Origin: Streptomyces qinzhouensis | GTDB lineage: Bacteria; Actinomycetota; Actinomycetes; Streptomycetales; Streptomycetaceae | Assembly: GCF_007856155.1 (NCBI RefSeq) | Contig: NZ_CP042266.1 | Location: forward strand, 6,758,001 to 6,822,000 | Reading direction: 5' to 3' | DNA: 64,000 nt | Part shown: one piece after another, positions 1 through 8,569 of the stretch | Position numbering within the stretch: the stretch's first letter is position 1 | Layout of the letters: every line of letters begins with the position of its first letter | Translations under genes and position numbers: made by a program | Notes under the pieces: generated by a model | Told to the model about the DNA's origin: nothing | What the model saw: only the letters and a program-made list of their open reading frames with translations | Database searches by the model: none

Positions 1-212
1 GCGAGGTCGGCGTCCGCGGCGTGGGCGAAGGCGGCCGCCACCAGTTGTTCCTTGGTCGAGAAGTGGTAGAGCACCAGGGCGTTGCTGACTCCCAGGGAGG
101 CGGCGACATCGGCGATCCGTACGTTCGCGACACCGCGCCGCTGGATCTGCTCGACGGCGGCACCGAGGAGTTCCTCGCGCCGCTGTGCCACGCTCAACCG
201 GACTCTTGCCAC
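1..212 (-). CDS. TetR/AcrR-family transcriptional regulator, N-terminal part (cut by window edge)
   Basis: Only the first 70 or so codons are in the window; the gene runs off the left edge. The reading starts at a GTG at 212 preceded by a GGTGAGG ribosome site and gives a typical TetR DNA-binding domain: a helix, then IADVAASLGVSNALVLYHF (roughly residues 34-52) as the helix-turn-helix, followed by STKEQLV. The ligand-binding domain is outside the window, so the effector and targets cannot be predicted. It is transcribed in the same direction as the amino-acid dehydrogenase to its right, with a terminator-like hairpin between them, so co-transcription is unlikely. Confidence 0.85.
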   Translation of the reverse strand, partial: MARVRLSVAQRREELLGAAVEQIQRRGVANVRIADVAASLGVSNALVLYHFSTKEQLVAAAFAHAADADL

Positions 213-267
213 AACCTCACCCTACACAGCGGATCTTGCGGCCCGCCCGGCCCGATCCGCGCCCGGT

Positions 268-290
268 GCCCGCCCCGGGGCGGGGCGGGC
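268..290. terminator. GC-rich hairpin between dehydrogenase and TetR genes
   Basis: A perfect 9-bp inverted repeat (GCCCGCCCC at 268-276 and GGGGCGGGC at 282-290) with a 5-nt loop lies just downstream of the leftward dehydrogenase gene. It has no T-tract, as is common for Streptomyces terminators. In such GC-rich DNA a chance hairpin is possible. Confidence 0.45.
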
Positions 291-320
291 GGGGCGGTAC
301 CCGCGGTGGGGCCGTGACCG

Positions 321-1511
321 TCAGACGGGGCCGCCGAACCGTTCCGTTATCACCGGCAGCCGCTCGGCCACGATCGCGTGCGCCGCCGCGCGCGGTGTCG
401 TGCCGTCGGCCTCCGCCCGGGCCAGCACCGAGCCGACCAGCCGGCGCATCGAGCCGCGGAGATGCGCGAAGGCCTCGTCCGGGTCCGCCCCGATGTCCCC
501 GAAGAGGGTCCACCACCACCAGGCGTTCGTACCGGAGTTGACCACCACGTCGGGCAGGACGGTCACCCCGCGCCGGGCCAGCACCGTCTCCGCCTCCGGC
601 AGGACCGGCATATTCGCGGCCTCGACGATCCAGCGGGCCCCGATCCGGTCCGCGTCGGCGGCGTCGATCGCATAGGAAACCGCCGCCGGTACGAGGACCT
701 CCGCGGCCACCGACAGCCAGGCATCGCCCGGCAGTTCGAGGTCGCCGGGCCGGAGGGCCGAACGGTCCACCGTGCCGAAGGCGTCCCGGGCCGCGAGCAG
801 CGCCTCGACGTCGAGCCCGTCCGGATGGGCGATCGTGCCCTTCAGATCGGCGACCGCCACGATCCGCAGCCCCGCACCGGACAGGAAGCGGGCGGTCGCG
901 CCGCCCATCGTGCCCAGCCCCTGGAGGGACACCCGGGTGCCCGCGTACGGCACGCCCGCGCGGTCCAGCGCGGCCAGGACGGATTCCGCCACTCCGCAGC
1001 CGCCGGCCAGTTCGTCGAGCCCGATGCCATCGACCTCCACCGCGAAGGCGTCGGCGAGCCGCCGCCGGGCCGCCGTCTCGTCGTCCAGTAGCGGGTAGAC
1101 GGCCTGGACCGACGAGACCAGCCCGGCCTCGCGCACGGCGCGGTCCACGACGTCCTGGGTCAGGCCGAGGTCCTCGCCGGTGGCCCACACGGTCTCCAGA
1201 TACGGGCGGACGGCGCGCAGATAACGGACCAGGAGGCCGTACGCCTCCGGATCGCGGGGGTCGCAGTCCAGCCCGCCCTTCGCCCCGCCCAGCGGCAGAT
1301 ACCTCCCGGCCGGGCGGTCGGGGTCGTAGTGCAGCGCCTCCTTCATCGTCATCCCGCGGGCCAGCCCCGTCACCTCCTCCAGGGTGCAGCCGGGCCGCAT
1401 CCGCAGCCCGCCACTGGCCACACCGCGGACGAGCCGGTCCACGACGAGATGGCCCTGCCGGCCCGTGACCGGATCGGTCCAGGTGAGCGAGAGAAGAGGG
1501 TGGTCGGTCAT
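321..1511 (-). CDS. Glu/Leu/Phe/Val dehydrogenase (valine-dehydrogenase type)
   Basis: A 396-residue protein of the amino-acid dehydrogenase superfamily, which oxidatively deaminates a branched-chain or aromatic amino acid with NAD+ to its 2-oxo acid. The substrate-binding half contains the glycine-rich LGGAKGG segment with the catalytic lysine (about residues 75-81). The C-terminal half has a Rossmann nucleotide-binding site (LQGLGTMGGATARFL) and the acidic AVADLKG that usually specifies NAD. The conserved EAANMP and VVNSGTNAWWWW segments follow. I chose ATG 1511 because CTGGAG lies about 8 nt upstream; the open frame extends further but without homology. In Streptomyces such enzymes supply acyl-CoA starter units from valine, leucine and isoleucine. 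Which amino acid is preferred cannot be read from sequence. Confidence 0.88.
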   Translation of the reverse strand: MTDHPLLSLTWTDPVTGRQGHLVVDRLVRGVASGGLRMRPGCTLEEVTGLARGMTMKEALHYDPDRPAGRYLPLGGAKGGLDCDPRDPEAYGLLVRYLRAVRPYLETVWATGEDLGLTQDVVDRAVREAGLVSSVQAVYPLLDDETAARRRLADAFAVEVDGIGLDELAGGCGVAESVLAALDRAGVPYAGTRVSLQGLGTMGGATARFLSGAGLRIVAVADLKGTIAHPDGLDVEALLAARDAFGTVDRSALRPGDLELPGDAWLSVAAEVLVPAAVSYAIDAADADRIGARWIVEAANMPVLPEAETVLARRGVTVLPDVVVNSGTNAWWWWTLFGDIGADPDEAFAHLRGSMRRLVGSVLARAEADGTTPRAAAHAIVAERLPVITERFGGPV

Positions 1512-2040
1512 GGCGGGGCTCCAGAAGGAAGGCCGCGGCCGTGTCCGGCCCCCGGGGCGACCGGCGTGCGGGTCCCCGGCGGGTCGGTCGGGCTGCCCCG
1601 CTCCCGCCGCGGCCCGGCTGCCACCGGCCCGGTCCGGCCCGACGGGCGGGCCCGGCCGGGGGCCGCGGGAAGTGGGGACACCGGGTGGCCGCACAGACAC
1701 CCGGCTGAATCACCGTTCAGTATCAGAACCCGGTCCGCCCGGTGTCAACGTGATCGTCACTTGTGAACGCCGATCGGCCGTCGGAGTGACACCAGGGCGT
1801 GCGGAAGCGCGGAAGCGGAAGCGTAGTAGAGGCGCGTCGAGCGGGACCCGAGGGCCGGATCCCGGCTCACGGCGCGCGGCCAGGAACATCCGTACCGGCG
1901 CGAACGTTGACGGGCCGGGCGGCATCGAAACGGGCGACGGACCCCTTCCGCCCCGCGACAGGCCGCCCGTGCGGGCGATTCCGCCCCCGCACTGTCGTAC
2001 CCCGCGCACATAATGAGAAGACCCCGACACAGGAGGTGCC
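1512..2040. other. Intergenic region, no gene recognised
   Basis: About 530 bp between the divergent dehydrogenase and hydrolase genes. The open frames crossing it on both strands are compositionally driven and match no family I know. It must contain both promoters. The AGGAGGT ribosome site of the hydrolase is at its right end (about 2032). Confidence 0.6.
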
Positions 2041-3267
2041 GTGACCGAAGCCGGCTCACCCCGCACACTGCGATCCCGGCTGCGCGCCCTGCGCGCCGAA
2101 GCGTTCGGCGCCGACCCCTCCGGAGAGCGGCTGGAGCGGATCCTGCGCTCGCCGAACTTCGAGGACGGGTCGTTCCGGAATCCGGTGGGCGCCAGGACCC
2201 GGCCGTCCGGCGCATCGATGGTCGAATTCGCCAAGATCTACTTCCACAAGGAGGCACGGAGCCGCAGATCCCCCGCCGGGCGGATCCCGGTCCACCCCAC
2301 CACCGCCACCGATCTGGCGAAGCCGCCGGTGACCGGGCTCCGGCTCACCTGGATGGGGCATTCCAGCGTCCTCGCCGAGATCGACGGCCGCCGGGTCCTC
2401 TTCGACCCGGTCTGGGGCGAGCGCTGCTCCCCCTACTCCTTCGCCGGGCCCAAGCGGCTGCACCCCGTCCCGCTGCCCCTCGCCGCGCTCGGCCCGGTCG
2501 ACGCCGTGGTGATCTCCCACGACCACTACGACCATCTCGACCTGCCCACGATCAAGGCCCTGGCCTCGTCCGACACGGTCTTCGCGATCCCGCTCGGCGT
2601 CGGCGCCCATCTGGAGCGCTGGGGCGTCCCGGCCGGCCGGCTGCGCGAACTCGACTGGCAGGAGTCCGCCGATATCGCCGGACTGCGGTTCACCGCCACC
2701 CCCGCCCGGCACTTCTGCGGTCGCGGCCTGCGCAACCAGCAGAACACCCTCTGGGCCTCCTGGGTCGTCGCCGGGGCCGAGCACCGCGTCTATCACAGCG
2801 GTGACACGGGCTACTTCCCCGGCTTCCGCGAGATCGGCGCCGAACACGGCCCCTTCGACGCCACCATGATCCAAATCGGCGCCTACAGCGAGTACTGGCC
2901 CGATATCCATATGACGCCGGAGGAGGGCCTGCGCGCCCATCTCGACCTCCAGCGGGGCGAGCCCACCGGAGTGATGCTCCCCATCCACTGGGGCACCTTC
3001 AATCTCGCCCCGCACCCCTGGGCGGAGCCCGGCGAAGGGACGGTCGCCGCGGCCGCCCCCACCGGCGCCCGGCTCGCCCTGCCGGTCCCCGGCCGCCCCT
3101 TCGAGCCGACCGCCGGGGACGCCCCCGGCGAGCAGTGGTGGCGTACGGTCGCGACCGCACCGGTCGGCGGCTGGTCCGCCCCGGCCGCCGCCGTCAGAGC
3201 CCCGGCCGCCACCGCGGACGGACAGACACCCGGCACGGACGGCCAGAAGGTCGCCCCCTCGACCTGA
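2041..3267 (+). CDS. Metallo-beta-lactamase-fold hydrolase, UlaG/NAPE-PLD-like
   Basis: A 408-residue MBL-fold protein starting at GTG 2041, directly after AGGAGGTGCC. The metal site is SHDHYDHLD (HxHxDH, about residues 159-167). Downstream lie PARHF with the next ligand histidine, HSGDTGYF with the bridging aspartate, and PIHWGTF with the last histidine. The N-terminal segment (FGADPSGERLERI, SPNFEDGSFRN) and the LTWMGHSSVLAEIDG strand are typical of the YtnP/NAPE-PLD-like L-ascorbate-lactonase branch rather than of true beta-lactamases. No signal peptide is visible, so it is probably cytosolic. The last 50 residues are Ala/Pro/Thr-rich and probably disordered. The substrate is unknown. Confidence 0.85.
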   Translation: MTEAGSPRTLRSRLRALRAEAFGADPSGERLERILRSPNFEDGSFRNPVGARTRPSGASMVEFAKIYFHKEARSRRSPAGRIPVHPTTATDLAKPPVTGLRLTWMGHSSVLAEIDGRRVLFDPVWGERCSPYSFAGPKRLHPVPLPLAALGPVDAVVISHDHYDHLDLPTIKALASSDTVFAIPLGVGAHLERWGVPAGRLRELDWQESADIAGLRFTATPARHFCGRGLRNQQNTLWASWVVAGAEHRVYHSGDTGYFPGFREIGAEHGPFDATMIQIGAYSEYWPDIHMTPEEGLRAHLDLQRGEPTGVMLPIHWGTFNLAPHPWAEPGEGTVAAAAPTGARLALPVPGRPFEPTAGDAPGEQWWRTVATAPVGGWSAPAAAVRAPAATADGQTPGTDGQKVAPST

Positions 3268-3826
3268 CCCGGCCCGGCACGGACGGCCAAAGGGCGCACC
3301 CCCGACCCGCCCCGCCCCGACCTGCCCGGTACGGACGCACGCCCGGCACCCCGACCCGCCCGGGCCGCCTCCCGATGCCCCTCCCGGATCACCCTCCCGG
3401 GTGAGTGACGCTCCGTGGTTCGCACCCGGCGGCGGACGTTCCCCCGGTGCGGCCCGGGTGAGCCGGTGCGCTCGATGCCCCACCCGGAGGCTCCCGGCGC
3501 ATGACCGGCGGCCGCCCGGGCCAGGGCCGCGGGCGCCCCGGCCGCGACCCCCGGGTAGCCGGAAGCCACCCCCGCGGCCCGGCCCCGCTGGGAATCGCGC
3601 TGGGGTGCGAGCCCTCATACCAGAGCAGGACGAACGGCGGGCAACTTCGGCAACTGCCCCGCGCACCCCACCTCGTCGCGACTACCGTGTGTTGCCGGTG
3701 ATCAACAACGTGTGTCAGCTCGGTGGCGGTGAAACGTCGCGAGCCGGCCGGCGGGACCCGGTCACCGTGCCCATCACCCAGTACGCGGTACGCCGAGGCC
3801 TGGGGAACCACGCACCGAGGACACGG
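3268..3826. other. Intergenic region upstream of the conservon
   Basis: The cvnA frame stays open back to a GTG at 3401, but the added 142 residues are a low-complexity Arg/Pro/Gly stretch with no domain. I therefore treat this 560-bp stretch as the untranslated leader and promoter region of the conservon. No RNA gene or operator was recognised. Confidence 0.5.
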
Positions 3827-5689
3827 ATGTCTCAACAACGCCCACCCGCCCCCCGGACCGGCGGCAGTGACGGCGGCGGACGGCACGGCAGGCAGGCCGC
3901 CCGGCCCGGGCCGCAGGCGGACGGACCCCGGCCGGCGCGTCCCCGCCCCCCGTACCCGGACACCGGTCTGCGCCCGCAACTGCTGCGCACGACGGTCCTT
4001 CCGACGCTCGCCGCCGCACTGAGCGGTGCCACGGCCGTGGCGTTCACCATCCAGACCACCGGCGCCGGTCCCTCCACCACACTCTGGGCCGTCCTGGCCA
4101 CCTCCGCGGTGCTGGCCATGGCCTCCGTCGCCGCCGCGGCGATCAGCGCGGACCGGCTGGCGACCACCGTGCTGTCCCGCGCCGCCGCTCTGCGCCGTAC
4201 CGCCGAACGCGACCAGACGGATCTCGCGGCCGTCGTCGAGGGCATCCGGCGCGGCGAGGGACCGCCCCCGGCGCGCCCTCCCGCCCCCGCGCCCACGGGC
4301 GGCGACGAGTTCGATCTGCTCGCCCGGGAGCTGGGCCGCTTCCGGGAGACCGCCGTCGCCGCCGTCGTCCAGGCGTCCCGGCTCTCCACCAGCGTCGGCA
4401 ACGAGCAGAAGGTGGAGGTCTTCGTCAATCTCGCCCGGCGGCTCCAGTCCCTGGTCCACCGGGAGATCCAGCTCCTCGACGACCTGGAGAACGAGGTCGA
4501 GGACCCCGAACTCCTCAAGGGCCTCTTCCACGTCGACCACCTCGCCACCCGCATCCGCCGCCACGCCGAGAACCTCGCCGTCCTCGGCGGTGCCGTATCC
4601 CGCCGCCAGTGGTCCAACCCCGTCACCATGACCGAGGTCCTGCGGTCCGCCATCGCCGAGGTCGAGCAGTACCCCCGGGTCAAACTCGTCCCGCCGATCG
4701 ACGGCACCCTCCGGGGCCACGCCGTCGCCGACGTCATCCACCTCCTGGCCGAACTGGTCGAGAACGCGACCCTCTTCTCCGCCCCCCACACCCAGGTACT
4801 GCTGCGCGCCCAGTACGTCACCGCCGGGCTCGCCGTCGAGGTCGAGGACCGCGGCCTCGGCATGCCCGCCGACGAACAGACCAGGATGAACGCGCTCCTC
4901 GCCGACCCCGACCAGGTGAACGTCGCCCACCTCCTCCAGGACGGGCGTATCGGACTCTTCGTCGTCTCCGCCCTGGCCCGCCGCCACGGCATCGCCGTAC
5001 GGCTCCGGACCAATATCTACGGCGGAGTGCAGGCCGTCCTCGTCCTCCCGCAGGGGCTGCTCGGCACCGACCCGGAGGGGCTGCGCACGGGCGGCAGCCT
5101 CGTACCGTCCCCCTCGGGCCGCACCCGCCGGGCCCGTAACCGCTTCGACGCACCGCTCCCCGTTCCCGCGGCCGTACCGGTACCGGCGGGTGACGGTGGG
5201 ACGCGACTCCGGCCCGCCCCGCATCCCGTGCCCCGGCCCCCGGGGCCACTTCCGGTGCGCACCGAGAACCCCGACCGGCGCAACCCGGCCACCGCCGCCC
5301 TGACCGGCGCCCCGCCGCACCCGTTCCGTACCCCCGCCGACCACGACTTCCCCCGCTACGAGCCGGTCTACGAACCCCGCCACGCCGCCCCGGCCGGGCC
5401 CGGGGAACCCGAGCGGCCCCGACTGCCCCGGCGGCGCGTCCAGGAACACCTCGTTCCGCAGCTGCGGACGCCCCCGCCGCCCCGGCGGCCCGACGAGAAC
5501 GCCGTCCACGACCCCGGACTGATGGCCGCCTTCCAGCGCGGCATCACCCTCGCCGAGGCCGCGGACGCCCAGCACCGCCAGGAACGGCAGCACAGCCCCC
5601 GGCCGCACCACGAAACCCCGACCGCCTCGCACGCCCCCATGACCGCGCCCGGCGATCCGCGGCGCAACGACACCACCACCAAGGAGTAG
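3827..5689 (+). CDS. cvnA: Conservon sensor-kinase-like ATPase, CvnA type
   Basis: A 620-residue histidine-kinase-like membrane protein and the first gene of a five-gene unit. After a disordered basic/proline-rich N-terminus (1-50) come two hydrophobic segments (about 53-75 and 80-105). A coiled region follows, with a DHLATRIRRHAENL histidine helix, then a GHKL ATPase domain with N-box ELVENAT (about residue 315) and G1 box DRGLGMP (about 346). The last 200 residues are Pro/Arg-rich. The CvnA family acts with CvnB, C and D as a membrane-associated complex resembling a eukaryotic G-protein module. I chose ATG 3827 (MSQQRP) because homology ends there; no strong ribosome site decides it. It is separated from cvnB by 7 nt. 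Confidence 0.88.
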   Translation: MSQQRPPAPRTGGSDGGGRHGRQAARPGPQADGPRPARPRPPYPDTGLRPQLLRTTVLPTLAAALSGATAVAFTIQTTGAGPSTTLWAVLATSAVLAMASVAAAAISADRLATTVLSRAAALRRTAERDQTDLAAVVEGIRRGEGPPPARPPAPAPTGGDEFDLLARELGRFRETAVAAVVQASRLSTSVGNEQKVEVFVNLARRLQSLVHREIQLLDDLENEVEDPELLKGLFHVDHLATRIRRHAENLAVLGGAVSRRQWSNPVTMTEVLRSAIAEVEQYPRVKLVPPIDGTLRGHAVADVIHLLAELVENATLFSAPHTQVLLRAQYVTAGLAVEVEDRGLGMPADEQTRMNALLADPDQVNVAHLLQDGRIGLFVVSALARRHGIAVRLRTNIYGGVQAVLVLPQGLLGTDPEGLRTGGSLVPSPSGRTRRARNRFDAPLPVPAAVPVPAGDGGTRLRPAPHPVPRPPGPLPVRTENPDRRNPATAALTGAPPHPFRTPADHDFPRYEPVYEPRHAAPAGPGEPERPRLPRRRVQEHLVPQLRTPPPPRRPDENAVHDPGLMAAFQRGITLAEAADAQHRQERQHSPRPHHETPTASHAPMTAPGDPRRNDTTTKE

Positions 5690-5696
5690 ATGCACG

Positions 5697-6131
5697 ATGG
5701 CGAGCGACGTGCCGAACGGCCCCGTGCCGGATCTCGACTGGCTGCTCAGCGGCCTCGTCCAGCGTGTGCCGTACACCCGGAACGCGGTCCTCCTCTCCTC
5801 CGACGGGCTGGTGAAGTCCGTCCACGGACTCGACCAGGACGCCGCCGACCATATGGCGGCCCTCGCCTCCGGCCTCTACTCCCTGGGCCGCAGCGCCGGG
5901 GCCCGCTTCGGCGACGGGGGAGAGGTCCGCCAGGTGGTCGTCGAGCTGGACTCCACCCTGCTGTTCGTCTCCACCGCCGGATCAGGTACCTGCCTCGCGG
6001 TGCTCGCGGGCCGTGAGGCCGACGCCGCCGTCCTCGGCTACGAGATGGCCATGCTGGTCAAGAGCGTGCGGCCGTATCTCGTCACTCCGGCCCGTCAGCA
6101 GGCCGGAGCCGTCGGCGCACCGGGGCACTGA
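5697..6131 (+). CDS. cvnB: Roadblock/LC7-domain protein, CvnB type
   Basis: A 144-residue protein with a single Roadblock/LC7 fold (LDWLLSGLVQRVPYTRNAVLLSSDGL at the N-terminus, then the GxGTCLAVLAGREAD beta-hairpin). In bacteria this family is paired with small GTPases (MglB-MglA type), and in conservons it binds CvnA and CvnD. ATG 5697 lies 7 nt after the cvnA stop, with AAGGAG upstream overlapping the end of cvnA, which indicates translational coupling. Confidence 0.9.
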   Translation: MASDVPNGPVPDLDWLLSGLVQRVPYTRNAVLLSSDGLVKSVHGLDQDAADHMAALASGLYSLGRSAGARFGDGGEVRQVVVELDSTLLFVSTAGSGTCLAVLAGREADAAVLGYEMAMLVKSVRPYLVTPARQQAGAVGAPGH

Positions 6132-6136
6132 GGCCG

Positions 6137-6508
6137 GTGCCGCTTCCCCTCGACCGCCCGTTGCTCGACGACGCGGCGGGCAAGCTGATCCGTCCGTACA
6201 CCGTCAGTGGCGGCCGCACCCATCCCACGGCCGCACTGGACCTGCTCAGCCTGGTCCTGGCGACCGGAGCCGCCCCCGGCGCACAGACGGGCCCCGAACA
6301 CCTCCAGGCGCTCGCCCTGTGCCAGGGCCCCCTCACGGTCGCCGAACTCTCGGCCCATCTGAAGCTGCCCGTCGCCGTCACCAAGGTCCTCGTCTCCGAC
6401 CTCGTGGACGGGGGAGCGATCACCGTGCGGCCGCCGCATCACCAAGACCACCCCACCGACCGTTCTCTGCTGGAGGCAGTGCTCGATGGCCTACGACGAC
6501 GGCTGTGA
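6137..6508 (+). CDS. cvnC: DUF742 protein, CvnC type
   Basis: A 123-residue DUF742 protein beginning at GTG 6137, 5 nt after cvnB. It shows the family pattern: LIRPYTVSGGRTHP near the N-terminus, then a winged-helix-like region (LSLVLATG, LALCQGPLTVAELSAHLKLPVAVTKVLVSDLVDGG) and a GAITVRPP strand. The helix-turn-helix look suggests nucleic-acid or partner binding, but the known role is as a conservon subunit. Its last 23 nt overlap the start of cvnD, so the two are translationally coupled. Confidence 0.9.
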   Translation: MPLPLDRPLLDDAAGKLIRPYTVSGGRTHPTAALDLLSLVLATGAAPGAQTGPEHLQALALCQGPLTVAELSAHLKLPVAVTKVLVSDLVDGGAITVRPPHHQDHPTDRSLLEAVLDGLRRRL

Positions 6509-7256
6509 ACCGGACGGCCCACGGGAAGAGGCCGCCCCGCCGAGCCGGTACGCCCCCGTGGAGCCGTACCCTCCGGCTCTGACCGCACCGGTGCCGGACC
6601 GCGGACCGGCCCTGACCGGACCGCGACCGCCGGGGCCGAGGGCCGGGGCGACGGCGGACGCCCCCCGCCGCGACCCCTTCCCCGCCGCGCTGAAGATCCT
6701 CGTCGCGGGCGGCTTCGGCGTCGGCAAGACCACCTTCGTGGGCGCGGTGAGCGAAATCGACCCCCTGAGCACCGAGGAACTGCTCAGCCAGGCCGGGGTC
6801 ACCACCGACCACCTGGACGGAATCGAGTCCAAGACCACCACCACCGTCGCGATGGACTTCGGCCGGATCACCCTCGACGAACGCCATGTCCTCTATCTCT
6901 TCGGCACCCCGGGCCAGGAACGGTTCTGGTTCATGTGGGACGAACTGTCGGAGGGCGCGCTCGGCGCGGTCGTCATCGCCGACACCCGGCGGCTGGAGGA
7001 CGCCTTCTCCGCCGTCGACTTCTTCGAGGCCCGCGGTATCGGCTTCGCCGTCGCCGTCAACGAATTCGACGGCTCCTACCGCTACGACGCCGAGGAGGTG
7101 CGCGCCGCCATGGACCTCAAACCCGATGTGCCGATCGTGCTGTGCGACGCCCGGATCGCCAGCTCCGGCATCGGCACCCTGGTCACCCTGGTCCAGTATC
7201 TGCTCACCACCGCCGCGGTCCCGGCCCCCGCGCAGATCCTCGGAGTGACGCCGTGA
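6486..7256 (+). CDS. cvnD: Conservon small GTPase-like ATP/GTP-binding protein, CvnD type
   Basis: A 256-residue protein with a 65-residue Pro/Ala-rich N-terminal extension followed by a Ras-like P-loop domain. Walker A is GGFGVGKTT (about residues 75-83), the switch-II-like motif is LFGTPGQERFWFMW, and the base-recognition loop AVNEFDG replaces NKxD, as is usual in this family. In conservons CvnD is the GTPase of the complex. The start overlaps the end of cvnC. Without the extension the length fits the family's usual 190 or so residues. Confidence 0.9.
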   Translation: MAYDDGCEPDGPREEAAPPSRYAPVEPYPPALTAPVPDRGPALTGPRPPGPRAGATADAPRRDPFPAALKILVAGGFGVGKTTFVGAVSEIDPLSTEELLSQAGVTTDHLDGIESKTTTTVAMDFGRITLDERHVLYLFGTPGQERFWFMWDELSEGALGAVVIADTRRLEDAFSAVDFFEARGIGFAVAVNEFDGSYRYDAEEVRAAMDLKPDVPIVLCDARIASSGIGTLVTLVQYLLTTAAVPAPAQILGVTP

Positions 7257-7837
7257 TCTACGACCCGACCAGCAGTCTGCTGCTCACGCCCGTCGACCGG
7301 GAGGCACCGGAGCGGACCCGGCGGCTGCGGACCCTGGGCCTCGGGGACCGCCCGGACGCGGGCTTCGACGCCTTCGCCCACCGGCTGGCCGAGATCTTCG
7401 CCGCCCCGTACTCCATCGTGAACTTCATCGACGAGAACCGGCAGTTCTTCGCCGGGCTGCACACCCCCGCGGGAACGCACCGCGGCAGCGACCTCACGGC
7501 GGCGGCCGCGGCCGCCGCGGGCTCGTCCGGCGGCGTGGGCCGGATCATGGCCCGGGACCACGGCTACTGCCCCCATGTGGTGGTCCGGCGCAAGGCCCTG
7601 GTCCTGGAGGACGTCTGCGACTACCCCCGGTTCGCCGGCAACCCGGTCGTCGACGAGATCGGCGTCCGCTCCTATCTCGGCGCCCCGCTGATCGACCGTA
7701 CGGGCATGGCCCTCGGCACCGTCTGCGTCGTCGACACCGAGCCCCGGCCGTGGGGCCGGACGGGGCTGGAGAACATCAAGGCCATGGCCGGTGAGCTGGT
7801 GGAGGAGATCCACCGCCGCGAGGACGGCCTGCTCTGA
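7253..7837 (+). CDS. GAF-domain protein, last gene of the conservon
   Basis: A 194-residue protein read from GTG 7253, which overlaps the cvnD stop (GTGATC), so it belongs to the same operon. It is one GAF domain: RLRTLGL at the start, then AEIFAAPYSIVNFIDENRQFFAGL, DHGYCPHVVVRRKALVLEDVCDYPRFAGNP, and the SYLGAPLIDRTGMALGTVCVVD core. GAF domains bind small ligands or redox cofactors. Many Streptomyces conservons end in a P450 (cvnE) instead; here the fifth place is taken by this putative sensor, which could feed a signal to the CvnA-D complex. The ligand is unknown. Confidence 0.82.
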   Translation: MIYDPTSSLLLTPVDREAPERTRRLRTLGLGDRPDAGFDAFAHRLAEIFAAPYSIVNFIDENRQFFAGLHTPAGTHRGSDLTAAAAAAAGSSGGVGRIMARDHGYCPHVVVRRKALVLEDVCDYPRFAGNPVVDEIGVRSYLGAPLIDRTGMALGTVCVVDTEPRPWGRTGLENIKAMAGELVEEIHRREDGLL

Positions 7838-7910
7838 TCGGTACGGGTACGGGTTCCGGGCCCCGGCACTGTCGCGGGCGGGTGTCGGCGCCGCGTCGTA
7901 CCGTCGTGCC

Positions 7911-8285
7911 ATGGCCACTGCCGACGACGTACGCCGTATCGCGCTCTCCCTGCCCGGCGCCCTGGAGAAGCTCGCCTGGGGCATGCCGACCTTCCGGCTC
8001 GCCGACCGCGGCCGGATCTTCGCCTCCCTCGACGACGACGACCGCTCGATGGGCGTGAAATGCCCGATGGACGAGCGGGCCGAGCTGATCGCCGCCGAGC
8101 CGGCCAAGTTTTTCCTGCTCCCCGGCCACGACGACAACTACGCCTGGCTCCGGGTCCGCCTGGCGGCCCTGGACGACGAGGCCGAGCTGTACGCGATCCT
8201 GCTCGACTCCTGGCGCCAGGCCGCCCCACCGACCCTCCTGACGTCCCACCCCGACCTCGCCGGCCAACCCCCTCGCCATCACTGA
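7911..8285 (+). CDS. MmcQ/YjbR family protein
   Basis: A 124-residue single-domain protein of the YjbR/MmcQ superfamily. Typical features are the N-terminal TADDVRRIALSLPGALEKLAWGMPTFRL, the central MGVKCPMDERAELIAAEP, and NYAWLRVRLAALDD near the end. The double-wing fold resembles the DNA-binding part of MotA-like proteins, but the cellular role is unproven. I chose ATG 7911 because the family starts there; the frame is open 40 codons further upstream. It stands alone between the conservon and the tRNA. Confidence 0.8.
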   Translation: MATADDVRRIALSLPGALEKLAWGMPTFRLADRGRIFASLDDDDRSMGVKCPMDERAELIAAEPAKFFLLPGHDDNYAWLRVRLAALDDEAELYAILLDSWRQAAPPTLLTSHPDLAGQPPRHH

Positions 8286-8403
8286 CGGTGACCCCCTCCT
8301 CCCGGTACGCCACAGCCGGAAAGCCGTTCGTGACCACGCCTCGGAGTGCGGTATTGTTCTCATGCGCGTCCGGCGTAGGGGAAACCCCAGGTCAGACGGG
8401 CAG

Positions 8404-8480
<77 letters not shown>

Positions 8481-8499
8481 GCTCTTGAAGCAGGTCGCA

Positions 8500-8531
8500 G
8501 GCGGTATCGGAGAAATCCGGTACCGCCTTTT
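8500..8531 (+). terminator. Hairpin plus T-tract after tRNA-Pro
   Basis: GGCGGTATCGG (8500-8510) pairs with CCGGTACCGCC (8517-8527) with one mismatch and is followed by TTTT. This is a classical intrinsic terminator for the tRNA transcript. It also faces the 3' end of the leftward integrase remnant. Confidence 0.75.
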
Positions 8532-8569
8532 CGTTGTTCTTGGGGACCACAGGGTCCAGCGGCGCCATC

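Noticed and set aside
217..1713. Long open frame overlapping the dehydrogenase in another frame
   Set aside because: Arg/Gly/Pro-rich shadow of a high-GC gene with no domain; the dehydrogenase frame has clear family motifs.
2056..3666. 536-codon open frame antisense to the MBL-fold gene
   Set aside because: Composition-driven antisense frame with no motif or ribosome site.
3389..5776. 795-codon frame antisense to cvnA
   Set aside because: Shadow of cvnA; Gly/Arg/Asp-rich without any domain.
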